Shown here piece after piece: positions 9,426 through 17,252 of a stretch of DNA of 64,000 nt. The notes under the pieces are model-generated. The model was not told where the DNA came from. It did not search any database and was given only the letters and a program-made list of their open reading frames with translations. Made by a program: the position numbers and the translations under genes. Each line of letters begins with the position of its first letter. Position 1 is the first letter of the stretch. Source of the DNA: Chitinophaga oryziterrae (GTDB taxonomy: Bacteria > Bacteroidota > Bacteroidia > Chitinophagales > Chitinophagaceae); the NCBI RefSeq assembly GCF_009758125.1, contig NZ_WRXO01000006.1, forward strand, positions 310,001 to 374,000. Reading direction: 5' to 3'.

Positions 9426-10688
9426 ATGCAACAACAATCTGATAAACTGGTACTAACGACAATGGTAGCCTGCTTAGGCGGTTTCCTGTTTGGCTTTGAT
9501 ATGGCCGTTGTTTCAGGCGTATTACCACTGGTACAAAAACAGTTCGGCCTTACCTCTTTCCAGGAAGGCTGGTTCGTATCCTCTGCACTGGTCGGTTGTA
9601 TCATCGGGGTGCTTTTCTCCGGTACGCTCAGCGACCGTTTTGGAAGGAAAAAGACATTGTTCCTGTCTGCCTTGTTTTTCCTGCTGGCAGCACTGGGATG
9701 TACTTTCCTGCCAGACTTTTCCCTGATCGTCATTGCGCGTATACTTGGCGGAATGGCAGTAGGTATTACTTCCAGTGTAGTACCGTTGTATCTTTCGGAA
9801 ATTGCACCTGATAATAAAAGAGGGCGGCTGGTTACTTTTTACCAGCTGGCCATCACCATAGGGATCTTTAGCGCCTATCTCAGCAACAGTTTATTGCAAA
9901 AGCTAAGCGTTGAAAATATCAGCACATGGCGTTTGATGTTTGGGGTAGGCATGCTGCCGGCCGTTTTATTCCTGCTGGGATTGACACTCATCCCGGAAAG
10001 TCCCCGCTGGCTGAAAGAAAGGCCGGCCGCAACAGAAGATACAGGTTACAAACAACTATTCGAACCTGCCTTGCGCAGGGCGTTACTGATAGGGATATTG
10101 CTACCCCTGTTCTCACAGTTCAGTGGTATCAATGCTATCATTTACTACGGGCCAACCATTTTGTTAAAAGCAGGCATCACTTTAAGCAATTCATTATTGA
10201 GTCAGCTCTTTTTCGGCGCAGCCAATGTATTGTTCACGCTCATCGCTATCTGGAAAGTAGACAGTCTGGGTAGAAGGCCCCTTTACCTGTGGGGGACAGC
10301 AGGCGCCACTATCAGCCTTATACTGACCGGCATCTGTTTTTATACGGGAGCGACCAGTGGTATCCTGTTACTGCTTTGTGTACTGTCTTTCCTGGCATTC
10401 TTTGCCTTTTCTATCGGCCCGTTAAAATTTGTGATCGCAGCAGAGATCTTCCCAGATGGGATCCGTGCAAAAGCATTATCTCTCAGCATCATGGTCATGT
10501 GGATAGCAGATACGATAGTAGGGCAGTTAACGCCGATGTTATTACATTCACTGGGTATTGCAGAAACATTCTGGTTCTTTGCGCTGTTTTGTTTACTGGC
10601 ATTTATTGCAGTGTATAAATTACTTCCGGAAACCAAGGGGAAATCCCTGGAACAAATTCAAAGCCATTGGAAAAACTTAATACATTAA
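9426..10688 (+). CDS. Sugar porter (MFS) transporter
   Basis: Inner-membrane proton-coupled sugar importer of the major facilitator sugar-porter family, probably for mannose in this setting. Visible signatures are GGFLFGFDMAVVSG in TM1, SDRFGRKKTLFLSA in the TM2-3 loop, ARILGGMAVGITSSVVPLYLSEIAP in TM4-5, PESPRWLKE before the central loop, and FSQFSGINAIIYYGP in TM7; 12 hydrophobic segments can be counted. At 420 residues it is shorter than most sugar porters (460-500) because the central cytoplasmic loop is reduced. It starts 8 nt after the isomerase gene and overlaps the kinase gene by 22 nt, so it is translationally coupled to it. Confidence 0.9.
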   Translation: MQQQSDKLVLTTMVACLGGFLFGFDMAVVSGVLPLVQKQFGLTSFQEGWFVSSALVGCIIGVLFSGTLSDRFGRKKTLFLSALFFLLAALGCTFLPDFSLIVIARILGGMAVGITSSVVPLYLSEIAPDNKRGRLVTFYQLAITIGIFSAYLSNSLLQKLSVENISTWRLMFGVGMLPAVLFLLGLTLIPESPRWLKERPAATEDTGYKQLFEPALRRALLIGILLPLFSQFSGINAIIYYGPTILLKAGITLSNSLLSQLFFGAANVLFTLIAIWKVDSLGRRPLYLWGTAGATISLILTGICFYTGATSGILLLLCVLSFLAFFAFSIGPLKFVIAAEIFPDGIRAKALSLSIMVMWIADTIVGQLTPMLLHSLGIAETFWFFALFCLLAFIAVYKLLPETKGKSLEQIQSHWKNLIH

Positions 10689-11527
10689 ACCATTCCGTTG
10701 CAGTAGGCGCGGATATAGGAGGCTCACATATTACCACTGCGCTCATTGATCTGGAAAACAGAGCACTGATTGCAGGTTCATACTATCGTACTCATATAGA
10801 TGCCAATGGCAGTGCAGAGGATATCATCCGCAACTGGGCGGAAGTGATAAGGAAAAGTATGGCTGCCGCCACCGGTACTTATAAGATTGGCATCGCCATG
10901 CCGGGCCCTTTCGATTATGAGAAAGGTATTTCATTCATTACCGGCTTACATAAATATGAATCGCTATACGGACTGAATGTAAAGGACCTGCTGGCGGTTG
11001 CCTTACAAATACAGCCACAGCATATAAAGATGGCCAATGACGCCAGTTGTTTCCTACGGGGAGAACTTTTCGGCGGCGCTGTGAAAGGGGAATTAAATGT
11101 AACAGGTTTAACGCTCGGTACCGGCTTTGGTTCTGCCATTGCAGAAAACGGCATCGTAAGGGACGGTTCTTATTTTGATCTTCCCTTTTTGGAAGCAAGA
11201 GCAGAGGATTATTTCTGTTCCCGCTGGCTGGTAAAACGTTATCATGAATTAAGCGGCAGGCAGGTAGCGAATGTAAAAGAAATAACTTTATCATCAGACA
11301 TATATACCACCACTGTATTTCACGAATTTGGTATTAACCTCGCTTTGTTTTTAAGCACATTGGATAAAGTACCTGAACGAGTGCTCCTGGGTGGTAATAT
11401 CGCACAAACATATCAGTTGTTTAATCCGGGATTGCAGGAAGGACTGAACGAAAAAGGATTGAATATCTCTTTTGTATTGTCAACACTTGATGAGAATGCT
11501 GCTCTCCTGGGCGCTGTTACTATTTAA
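10667..11527 (+). CDS. ROK-family sugar kinase, probable mannokinase
   Basis: Predicted cytoplasmic ATP-dependent hexokinase of the ROK family that phosphorylates the imported sugar. It has the N-terminal phosphate loop (VGADIGGSHITTALID), the active-site stretch MANDASCFLRGELFGGA with the catalytic Asp in NDA, GLTLGTGFGSA, and a late VLLGGNIA segment. The usual GH plus CxCGxxGC zinc motif that follows the GTG(V/F)G loop in canonical ROK kinases is missing; the sequence runs from FLEARAEDYFCSRWL straight into the C-terminal helix. The ATG at 10667 lies inside the transporter gene (22-nt overlap), and no better start exists downstream. The mannose assignment comes from the PMI and mannosidase neighbours. 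Confidence 0.85.
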   Translation: MEKLNTLNHSVAVGADIGGSHITTALIDLENRALIAGSYYRTHIDANGSAEDIIRNWAEVIRKSMAAATGTYKIGIAMPGPFDYEKGISFITGLHKYESLYGLNVKDLLAVALQIQPQHIKMANDASCFLRGELFGGAVKGELNVTGLTLGTGFGSAIAENGIVRDGSYFDLPFLEARAEDYFCSRWLVKRYHELSGRQVANVKEITLSSDIYTTTVFHEFGINLALFLSTLDKVPERVLLGGNIAQTYQLFNPGLQEGLNEKGLNISFVLSTLDENAALLGAVTI

Positions 11528-11636
11528 CCCCGAAGAATTACTTTCTCACTTGATGCGATTGCCGCCTGATATCTAAAGAGGCGCTGATGTGTGTATCCTG
11601 CTTTTGATATATCTTTCTAATATTCTTAAAAAAGAG

Positions 11637-11644
11637 TATATTTG
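11637..11644 (+). promoter_or_regulatory. Bacteroidota-type -7 promoter element (TATATTTG)
   Basis: TATATTTG matches the TAnnTTTG -7 consensus of the Bacteroidota housekeeping sigma factor. It lies 24 nt before the ATG at 11669 and just outside the mannoside operon, so the next gene probably has its own promoter. No clear -33 TTTG is placed at ideal spacing. Confidence 0.5.
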
Positions 11645-11668
11645 GTTGTCTGAATATCATATCGCCTA

Positions 11669-13270
11669 ATGAGAACGCTGTCCCTATTATCCTTTTTTAC
11701 CTTACTACAGGTATTTGCCTTCGCGCAATTTAAAGTTGTAGCTGAAGGCCCGGTATTCGATGAACCAGAATCTGGCTATGCCAAAATCCTTCAGATGAAA
11801 AACGGCAATACTCTTTGCCTCTATATCTCCCAGGATGAAACGATTGATGTAACCATCTATGATGCAGAGCATTTCCGGAAAGTACAGAAACACCTGGAGC
11901 CATCATTGGGAGGCAGATCAAAAGGTTTCCGTATCAACAGTATCTTCGAAATTGCCGGAGAAGCCGTACTATTCATCAGTGAAATCAATGATAAACAACC
12001 TGTATTATACCGCATACAGATCGATGGCAGTACCGGAGAGCTGAAAGACGCAGACAGGATCGCAGAAGCAAACAGGTACTCCTCAAGGTTCAGGTCCATC
12101 ATCCCTGAATACAGACCGGATTCTTCCTTTTTCCTGCGCAAAGATCCCGACAGTGATTATTACGGACTTGTCATCCTGCATAACAATGATAATTCTGCCG
12201 ATAGAAGGGCTATTGAAGTTGTGTTGTACGACAGGATGCATAAAGTGGTGAACAAAGGATATTACGTACCACCTTTCCCTCGCTACAGATTCTTCGACTA
12301 CCTGGATATGGCAGTAATGGGCGAAGAGAAAATAAGCATCTTTGGATATGCGTATGACCAGATCGCCGATGATTATAAAGACGGACAACTGGTAATGTCC
12401 AACCTCGACAAAGGTGTGGATCACATGATCGCGAACGACGTACCGGTAAGAGACGGGCAAATCATAGACAGCGCCACTGTAAAATTCAACCCTGTTACTA
12501 AAAAACTGCTCTTATTGGGCGCTTCTCATTTCCAGGGCAACAAAAAGGACCAATATGCCGGTTTCCTGGCCATCCTGGACCCATATACCCAAAAAGCGGA
12601 GAAGGAAGTGAACATATATCCTGAAAAAGCAAATGCCCGTAAAAAGGAGCTTTTTGGGCAAAAAGAGGTATTCACCGGTATGCCACAACAGTTACTCATT
12701 GAGAATGATGGTGGCTTTTCAGTTGTATACGAAGAACTGACCCGTTCTGTGGTAACGCCTTTAAATGGGGGTACTTATATTTACTGTTACCTCGATAATG
12801 CAGCTACGGCCACCTTCGATGTAACCGGCAAGGAATTAAGCAGCAGCCTCATTCCTAAATCACAGACGATGCGTTACTTTGAAGTATCTTCTTTTTACCT
12901 GACAGACAGGGTGTCACTGCCGCAGAAACTGGTGAAAGGCGACCAGTATAAATCTTTCCTGTACCTGGATGGGAAAGATAAAAAGTATGTGATCTTGAAT
13001 GATGTGGAAGAGAATGAAGCAAATATAAAAAAAGGACGTCTTACAACGGTTCGCTCGCTGAGCGAATGTGATGGTTTCTATTATTTACTGGAAGGAAACA
13101 GCGACCTGCCAGTCAGGAGTTTTATATTTGGCAAACCGGCACAGGATATCCATAACATGGCCATATTTACCGTATCAGATTATGATAAGGATAATAATAT
13201 CTTCGTAACGATGAAAGTGGAAAGGAATGGAAAACATAAGAGTGCCAGGGTGATATGGATCAGGCCCTGA
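11669..13270 (+). CDS. Secreted protein of unknown function
   Basis: Not recognised. The 533-residue product begins with a signal peptide (MRTLSLLSFFTLLQVFAFAQ) and is mature from about residue 20. The rest alternates short predicted strands with turns, for example ILQMKNGNTLCLYIS, VVLYDRMHKVVNKGYY and KVLYLDGKDKKYVILND-type blocks, which would suit a beta-propeller, but no confident repeat was aligned. It is monocistronic: a likely promoter lies 24 nt upstream and 333 nt without a gene follows. It may act in the periplasm or at the surface; no link to the mannoside genes can be shown. Confidence 0.75.
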   Translation: MRTLSLLSFFTLLQVFAFAQFKVVAEGPVFDEPESGYAKILQMKNGNTLCLYISQDETIDVTIYDAEHFRKVQKHLEPSLGGRSKGFRINSIFEIAGEAVLFISEINDKQPVLYRIQIDGSTGELKDADRIAEANRYSSRFRSIIPEYRPDSSFFLRKDPDSDYYGLVILHNNDNSADRRAIEVVLYDRMHKVVNKGYYVPPFPRYRFFDYLDMAVMGEEKISIFGYAYDQIADDYKDGQLVMSNLDKGVDHMIANDVPVRDGQIIDSATVKFNPVTKKLLLLGASHFQGNKKDQYAGFLAILDPYTQKAEKEVNIYPEKANARKKELFGQKEVFTGMPQQLLIENDGGFSVVYEELTRSVVTPLNGGTYIYCYLDNAATATFDVTGKELSSSLIPKSQTMRYFEVSSFYLTDRVSLPQKLVKGDQYKSFLYLDGKDKKYVILNDVEENEANIKKGRLTTVRSLSECDGFYYLLEGNSDLPVRSFIFGKPAQDIHNMAIFTVSDYDKDNNIFVTMKVERNGKHKSARVIWIRP

Positions 13271-13603
13271 TCACTTACAGGTTTTCCTGCTGTAACTTTC
13301 TTTAACCGGCATTGTCCGGAAGGAATTGCCCGTGCAATTATTTAAACAGGAAGCCCCATCCTCTATAATTCCTATCATTTTGAGAAAACCCTTTCATTTT
13401 GACACAGGGCCTTACCCCATATAATCTTGTACAAAATTAATAGCTCTTCCTGGAATAGCCTGATAGCGCTGATTCCCTATGATTACAATTATAAATTTTC
13501 TTGCTGGCATTTCATTTGGTTTCATGTGTCCGTCCACTTCTTATTGTAAAGCGAAAAACTTTTACAATGGTCACCTGGGTAATACTTAAATAAAACTGAT
13601 ATA
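13271..13603. other. Gene-free stretch before the outer-membrane barrel gene
   Basis: No ORF with coding character was seen. The only structure is a short inverted repeat, TTGTAAA...TTTTACAA, at about 13544-13567, some 40 nt before the downstream ATG, which could be an operator. No strong terminator was found for the gene ending at 13270. Confidence 0.4.
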
Positions 13604-14962
13604 ATGAAAAAACTAGTACTAGCAAGCATCTTTCTGATTGGCATCACAGATTATGTAAAGGCACAAGATTCAACAGGTCCGAAAATACCATTCGATGGAA
13701 TTGAAACAAACTGGCAGAATGGAAGTGACCGGAGGGATTCTTCCGTATTCCATGGGAAATATTTTGTACCCTCCGTTATGATGGATATAAACTATACACA
13801 TTCATTTAATAACCCTAATGACAATACGGTAGTAGGATCAACTGCGCTGGCCCGCAATAATGAAGTGCAGTTGTCTCAGTTAAGTCTTGGTGGCGATTTT
13901 TATTATGAGAATGCAAGAGCAAAGGTAATGCTGCAGTTTGGAACAAGATCGAATGTAGTACCAAGAAATGATCTCAGTCCATATAGAGGACAATATCAGC
14001 TGGCGAATGTTTACCGCTACTTAAGTGAAGCATATGTGGGGTATCATTTCAATAAATGGTATGGAATTAATGTAGACGCCGGGCTTTTTATGTCATATAT
14101 AGGGCTTAATTCATACTACCAGGTGGAAAACTGGGAATACCAGGCATCTTTTACATCCGACAATACCCCCTGGTTTTTTAATGGAGTGCGTATTCAGATC
14201 TTCCCTTCAAAGACGCTTAAGATCGAACCATGGATCATTAATGGCTGGCAAAGTTATGGTAAGTTCAATAAAATGCCGGGCCTGGGAGCCAATATCACAT
14301 GGAATCCGAACAGCAATCTTAAACTCCTGACCAATGATTATTACGGTACCGATGCTGCCGGACTTCCGGAGAGGAAAAGATTTCATTCCGATAATAGCTT
14401 GCTTGTAAGGTATTATAATAAACCTCAATCAAAAGGGATCAGTAAAATGGCCTTTTCATTGACCGGTGATCTCGGCTTCGAAAAAGGTGGGGGAGTAAAT
14501 GGTTTTAAAAATGATTCCTCTAAAGGGCCAGCTCAATATTTTTTAAGCTCCATGATATATAACCGTATCTGGTTTGCAAAAAACAAATTTGCGTGGACAA
14601 TCGGAGGTGGTGTGATGACGAATCCGGGACGCTATCTGGTGTTGTACCCTACCGGTCAGGCAAGCCCATTACCTGATCCTAATAATCCTACTCAAACCGA
14701 AGGGAAATATCCATTCAGCGCGAATCCGGGAGATCAGTTCAAAGGCTGGGACTGTTCCAGTAATCTGGACTGGATGCCTAATCAAAGTTTTCTCCTTCGT
14801 TTAGAGTATGTACACAGACACTCAAGTGTGCCTTATTTTGCAGGTGCGGGAGGTGTGACTTCACCTAATGGTTATACGACTACTCCGTTGCCGGCAGATT
14901 GGAGACCTGACCTGGTAAAATCTGAAGATAGAATTATTCTTGCACTGCTTTTTAGATTATAA
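13604..14962 (+). CDS. Outer-membrane beta-barrel protein (porin-like)
   Basis: Predicted outer-membrane channel. It has a signal peptide (MKKLVLASIFLIGITDYVKAQ) and then a chain of alternating amphipathic strands with aromatic girdles (FVPSVMMDINYTHSFNNP, YYENARAKVMLQFGTRSN, YLSEAYVGYHFNKWYGINV, KIEPWIINGWQSYGKFN), ending in RIILALLFRL with a hydrophobic C-terminus typical of barrels. The layout and the WIINGWQ strand resemble the Bacteroidota porin family of the BBP2 type. The transported molecule is unknown. The gene ends against a strong bidirectional terminator shared with the convergent DUF1415 gene. Confidence 0.8.
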   Translation: MKKLVLASIFLIGITDYVKAQDSTGPKIPFDGIETNWQNGSDRRDSSVFHGKYFVPSVMMDINYTHSFNNPNDNTVVGSTALARNNEVQLSQLSLGGDFYYENARAKVMLQFGTRSNVVPRNDLSPYRGQYQLANVYRYLSEAYVGYHFNKWYGINVDAGLFMSYIGLNSYYQVENWEYQASFTSDNTPWFFNGVRIQIFPSKTLKIEPWIINGWQSYGKFNKMPGLGANITWNPNSNLKLLTNDYYGTDAAGLPERKRFHSDNSLLVRYYNKPQSKGISKMAFSLTGDLGFEKGGGVNGFKNDSSKGPAQYFLSSMIYNRIWFAKNKFAWTIGGGVMTNPGRYLVLYPTGQASPLPDPNNPTQTEGKYPFSANPGDQFKGWDCSSNLDWMPNQSFLLRLEYVHRHSSVPYFAGAGGVTSPNGYTTTPLPADWRPDLVKSEDRIILALLFRL

Positions 14963-15000
14963 ATGATCTTGCCTATCCTATGAATTCCTGCGTACAGGAC

Positions 15001-15045
15001 AATAACAAAAGCCTTATAATTTCTGATTTATAAGGCTTTGTTATT
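15001..15045. terminator. Bidirectional intrinsic terminator
   Basis: Nearly perfect inverted repeat with arms around AAGCCTTATAA and TTATAAGGCTTT and an 8-nt loop, flanked by A and T runs on both sides. It sits between convergent genes ending at 14962 (+) and 15046 (-), so it can stop both transcripts. Confidence 0.85.
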
Positions 15046-15588
15046 TTATATACAACTATCTCTCAGCATTTTCATGTAAGTCGCTCCCTTATCTCTTGCA
15101 AAATTGATATTGCTTTCCGGTATTTTTGATGAATCAGGATAATGTTCCAACGCTTTGGTAATATCATCCTCACGCAACAGATGTAACATGGGATATATGG
15201 ACCTGTTCGTATAGTTTTCCGGATCATCGGTTTTCGTGTCCGCAAACTGGTACAACGGATGGAAACTGGCCAACTGGTAAATGCCATCGTATCCCCGTTG
15301 TTTCATCAGCTTTTCTGATTTAAATACAAAATCGAGATACTCGTCAAGCGAAGGAAATGCGTGAGGGAATATGAGCAGCGTGGTGGCAATAGAGGCTTCC
15401 TGGTCCATCCGTTTGCATTCTTCCAGCAGGGCATCTTTACCTGCACTTACAGTTGTAGCGTGCTCGACCTGGTAATGGACCGACTGTTGTTTTACAACTC
15501 TGGCAGCAAATGGGCAGAAGTTGCAACCAACTACCACTACTTTGATCCAGGTTTTAGTTTGTTCAATAATCTGAAGATCATCACCCAT
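15046..15588 (-). CDS. DUF1415-family protein
   Basis: The 180-residue cytoplasmic protein matches the DUF1415 pattern: an early CNFCPFAARVV segment, a middle ATTLLIFPHAFPSLDEYLDFV block, YQLASFHPLYQFADT, and a terminal YPMLHLLREDDITKALEHYPD region. The family is widespread in proteobacteria and Bacteroidota and has no established biochemical role; the conserved Cys pair in CNFC suggests metal or redox chemistry, which is inference. It stands alone on the minus strand, and its stop codon touches the shared terminator. Confidence 0.85.
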   Translation of the reverse strand: MGDDLQIIEQTKTWIKVVVVGCNFCPFAARVVKQQSVHYQVEHATTVSAGKDALLEECKRMDQEASIATTLLIFPHAFPSLDEYLDFVFKSEKLMKQRGYDGIYQLASFHPLYQFADTKTDDPENYTNRSIYPMLHLLREDDITKALEHYPDSSKIPESNINFARDKGATYMKMLRDSCI

Positions 15589-15666
15589 AATTACAAATGT
15601 AACATTGTGTAACCAACTTTATGTCATTCCGGCCCAATGATTGTGTATACATAGAAAACAATCTAT

Positions 15667-15885
15667 ATGAATACTTTTAAAATTGATTATAATAATGACA
15701 CCGTTTGGGTAGAACAGGAGGACCCCGCCAATTTCACCGTTCATCTGGTGGGAGGGGACGTAAAGCTGGTATTGAAACAGGATAATGAAGGTGCTAATCA
15801 CTGGTTCAAGGCTGGCACGGACAATGCGACTGAGGAAACCAGTGCAATAGGTGTAGCAATTGATACATATCTGCTGAAGAAATGA
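15667..15885 (+). CDS. Small conserved-looking protein, unknown function
   Basis: 72 residues, soluble, acidic and strand-rich: MNTFKIDYNNDTVWVEQED, then TVHLVGGDVKLVLKQDNEG and SAIGVAIDTYLLKK. No signal peptide or membrane segment. It is chosen over the antisense frame at 15619-15891 because its composition (charged, few rare residues) is protein-like. It lies 71 nt before the hemolysin III gene on the same strand. I do not recognise a family. Confidence 0.65.
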   Translation: MNTFKIDYNNDTVWVEQEDPANFTVHLVGGDVKLVLKQDNEGANHWFKAGTDNATEETSAIGVAIDTYLLKK

Positions 15886-15956
15886 CGACAATCAGTTACG
15901 TGTCATAAATTAGATATAGAATTAAATCCTATATTACTGCTGTAAAAAATTAAATC

Positions 15957-16592
15957 GTGAAAGAAGCAAAAATATACAGCCGTAAACAGGAGATTGTCAA
16001 TGGACTGATTCATGGATCAGGTATTATATTCGGGGTAGGCGGTTTACCTGTTTTAACAGGACTTGCCGCATCGCATGGTAATGTTCCGGGAGTTGTGGGG
16101 GCCGGTATTTATAGTTTTTGTTTCCTGTTGTTGTTTACCTGTTCTACAGTGTATCATCTTTCCCAGGAAACTGCTTTAAAGAACATCTTCGAGATCTTTG
16201 ATCACATCAGTATTTATTTCCTGATAGCAGGTACGTATACGCCTTTCCTGCTGATATATATGAATGATGCTTTCGGGATTAGCCTCTTATCTGTATTATG
16301 GGGGTTAACCATTGTCGGGGTCTTGTTCAAAACCTGGTTCACAGGTAAATTCAATATGGTTTCCACAGCTATTTACTTATTGATGGGATGGATAATGGTA
16401 GTAGGTGGAAAGAGGTTCTTCCTTGACCTGCCATTACCTGTAATCATTCTGCTGGCTGTAGGCGGTGGGCTGTATTCTATTGGTGTATTCTTTTATGTGT
16501 GGGATAAATACAAATACACACATGCAGTATGGCATTCACTTGTATTTGCCGCAGCCATTTGCCATTATGTGGCTGTATTACTGGCGATGTAG
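15957..16592 (+). CDS. Hemolysin III / TrhA (PAQR-family) membrane protein
   Basis: Seven-helix inner-membrane protein of the PAQR/hemolysin III family; bacterial members (TrhA) affect membrane lipid and energy homeostasis, and haemolysis is a historical name. Seven hydrophobic segments are visible, with the family His/Asp/Ser set: CSTVYHLSQ, IFDHISIYFLIAGTYTPF and YTHAVWHSLVFAAAICHY, which form the putative zinc site. The start is GTG (15957), giving MKEAKIYSRKQEIVNGLIHG, the usual amphipathic N-terminus of the family. No adjacent partner gene is obvious. Confidence 0.9.
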   Translation: MKEAKIYSRKQEIVNGLIHGSGIIFGVGGLPVLTGLAASHGNVPGVVGAGIYSFCFLLLFTCSTVYHLSQETALKNIFEIFDHISIYFLIAGTYTPFLLIYMNDAFGISLLSVLWGLTIVGVLFKTWFTGKFNMVSTAIYLLMGWIMVVGGKRFFLDLPLPVIILLAVGGGLYSIGVFFYVWDKYKYTHAVWHSLVFAAAICHYVAVLLAM

Positions 16593-16806
16593 AATTGTTT
16601 TTACCCGTAATAGGTTATATAGAATGGGATTGTTGCTTATGTCATTTAAATTCATTCGTCTGCAGATAAGGAAAAAAAAGAAACTATCCTAATCATTATC
16701 AATACCTAATAGCGGACGCGGCCTTAAACGTAGGCCAGTAGCGGGGATTGTCCAATGTTAACAAAAATAGCCGCTTAGTTGTATTTTATTAATATGAGGT
16801 TCAACT
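16593..16806. other. Intergenic stretch after the hemolysin III gene
   Basis: No gene or strong structure seen. The frame at 16779-17018 is open but has an unlikely composition (many His, Cys and Tyr) and runs through a terminator hairpin, so it is not called. Confidence 0.4.
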
Positions 16807-16980
16807 TATATTTGTGTCATCTTCATACAACGAATGATTCCACCATAAAAGACCTAAGACATTATTATTTAACTGACTGCATATCAAGGTATGCTGACTG
16901 TATTTTACTTGTCCATGAAAACCAATGTACCTTTGATTGCACCCCCTTTAGCCTTCCAGAAATGGAAGGCTTTTTCTTTT
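16807..16980 (+). ncRNA. Candidate small RNA with promoter and terminator
   Basis: A -7 element TATATTTG (16807-16814) would start a transcript near 16821. The interval lacks a credible ORF, contains a small GCATA...TATGC hairpin (about 16879-16894), and ends with a clean intrinsic terminator at 16951-16980 (GCCTTCC-AGAAAT-GGAAGGC followed by a T-rich tract). Immediately after it a new TATATTTG promoter begins the next gene, so the terminator is not simply the end of that gene's leader. The RNA would be about 155 nt. No Rfam family is recognised; it could instead be a long 3' UTR of the hemolysin III transcript. Confidence 0.4.
16951..16980 (+). terminator. Intrinsic terminator of the candidate small RNA
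   Basis: Perfect 7-bp GC-rich stem GCCTTCC/GGAAGGC with a 6-nt loop, followed by TTTTTCTTTT. Confidence 0.8.
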
Positions 16981-16984
16981 TAGT

Positions 16985-16992
16985 TATATTTG
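16985..16992 (+). promoter_or_regulatory. -7 promoter element (TATATTTG) for the small Sm-like gene
   Basis: TATATTTG matches TAnnTTTG and lies 5 nt after the preceding terminator; transcription would start near 17000, leaving a 35-nt leader before the ATG at 17034. Confidence 0.5.
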
Positions 16993-17033
16993 ACATTCAG
17001 GGACATCATATCGTGTGAAAAATCCAATTAATT

Positions 17034-17231
17034 ATGCCATCTGTAAACCTCTTTTCTGATTTGCTGGAGATTAATAAACAAGAACAGCAACCAGTTAATA
17101 TATTCATTACTAACGCAGTACTGAGTGGAATAGTCAGCAATATCCATCCCGGAATTGTAGAAATAAGAACTACCGACAATAAACGTTGCTTCATTGCCAT
17201 CGAAAAGATTGAGGCGATAACAACTATTTAA
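17034..17231 (+). CDS. 65-residue protein resembling a divergent Hfq/Sm-fold RNA-binding protein
   Basis: Short soluble protein. Its layout follows Hfq: an N-terminal helix (VNLFSDLLEINKQEQQ), then strands VNIFITNAVLSGIV, GIVEIRT, RCFIAIEKI and EAITTI. The segment NIFITNAVLSGIVSNI parallels the Sm1 core of Hfq (VxxFLxNGxxLxGxIxxF), and the closing IEAITTI parallels the KHAISTI end, but the conserved Sm2 YKHA is replaced by IEKIEA. If correct it would form a ring that binds RNA. It lies 21 nt before a HEAT-like gene and just after a candidate small RNA. The fold is inferred by eye; other small SH3-like barrels remain possible. Confidence 0.5.
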   Translation: MPSVNLFSDLLEINKQEQQPVNIFITNAVLSGIVSNIHPGIVEIRTTDNKRCFIAIEKIEAITTI

Positions 17232-17252
17232 AATACCCCTTGCAAGACTTTA

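Noticed and set aside
16779..17018. 79-codon plus-strand frame
   Set aside because: Composition rich in His, Cys and Tyr, no family likeness, and it runs through a terminator hairpin and a promoter.
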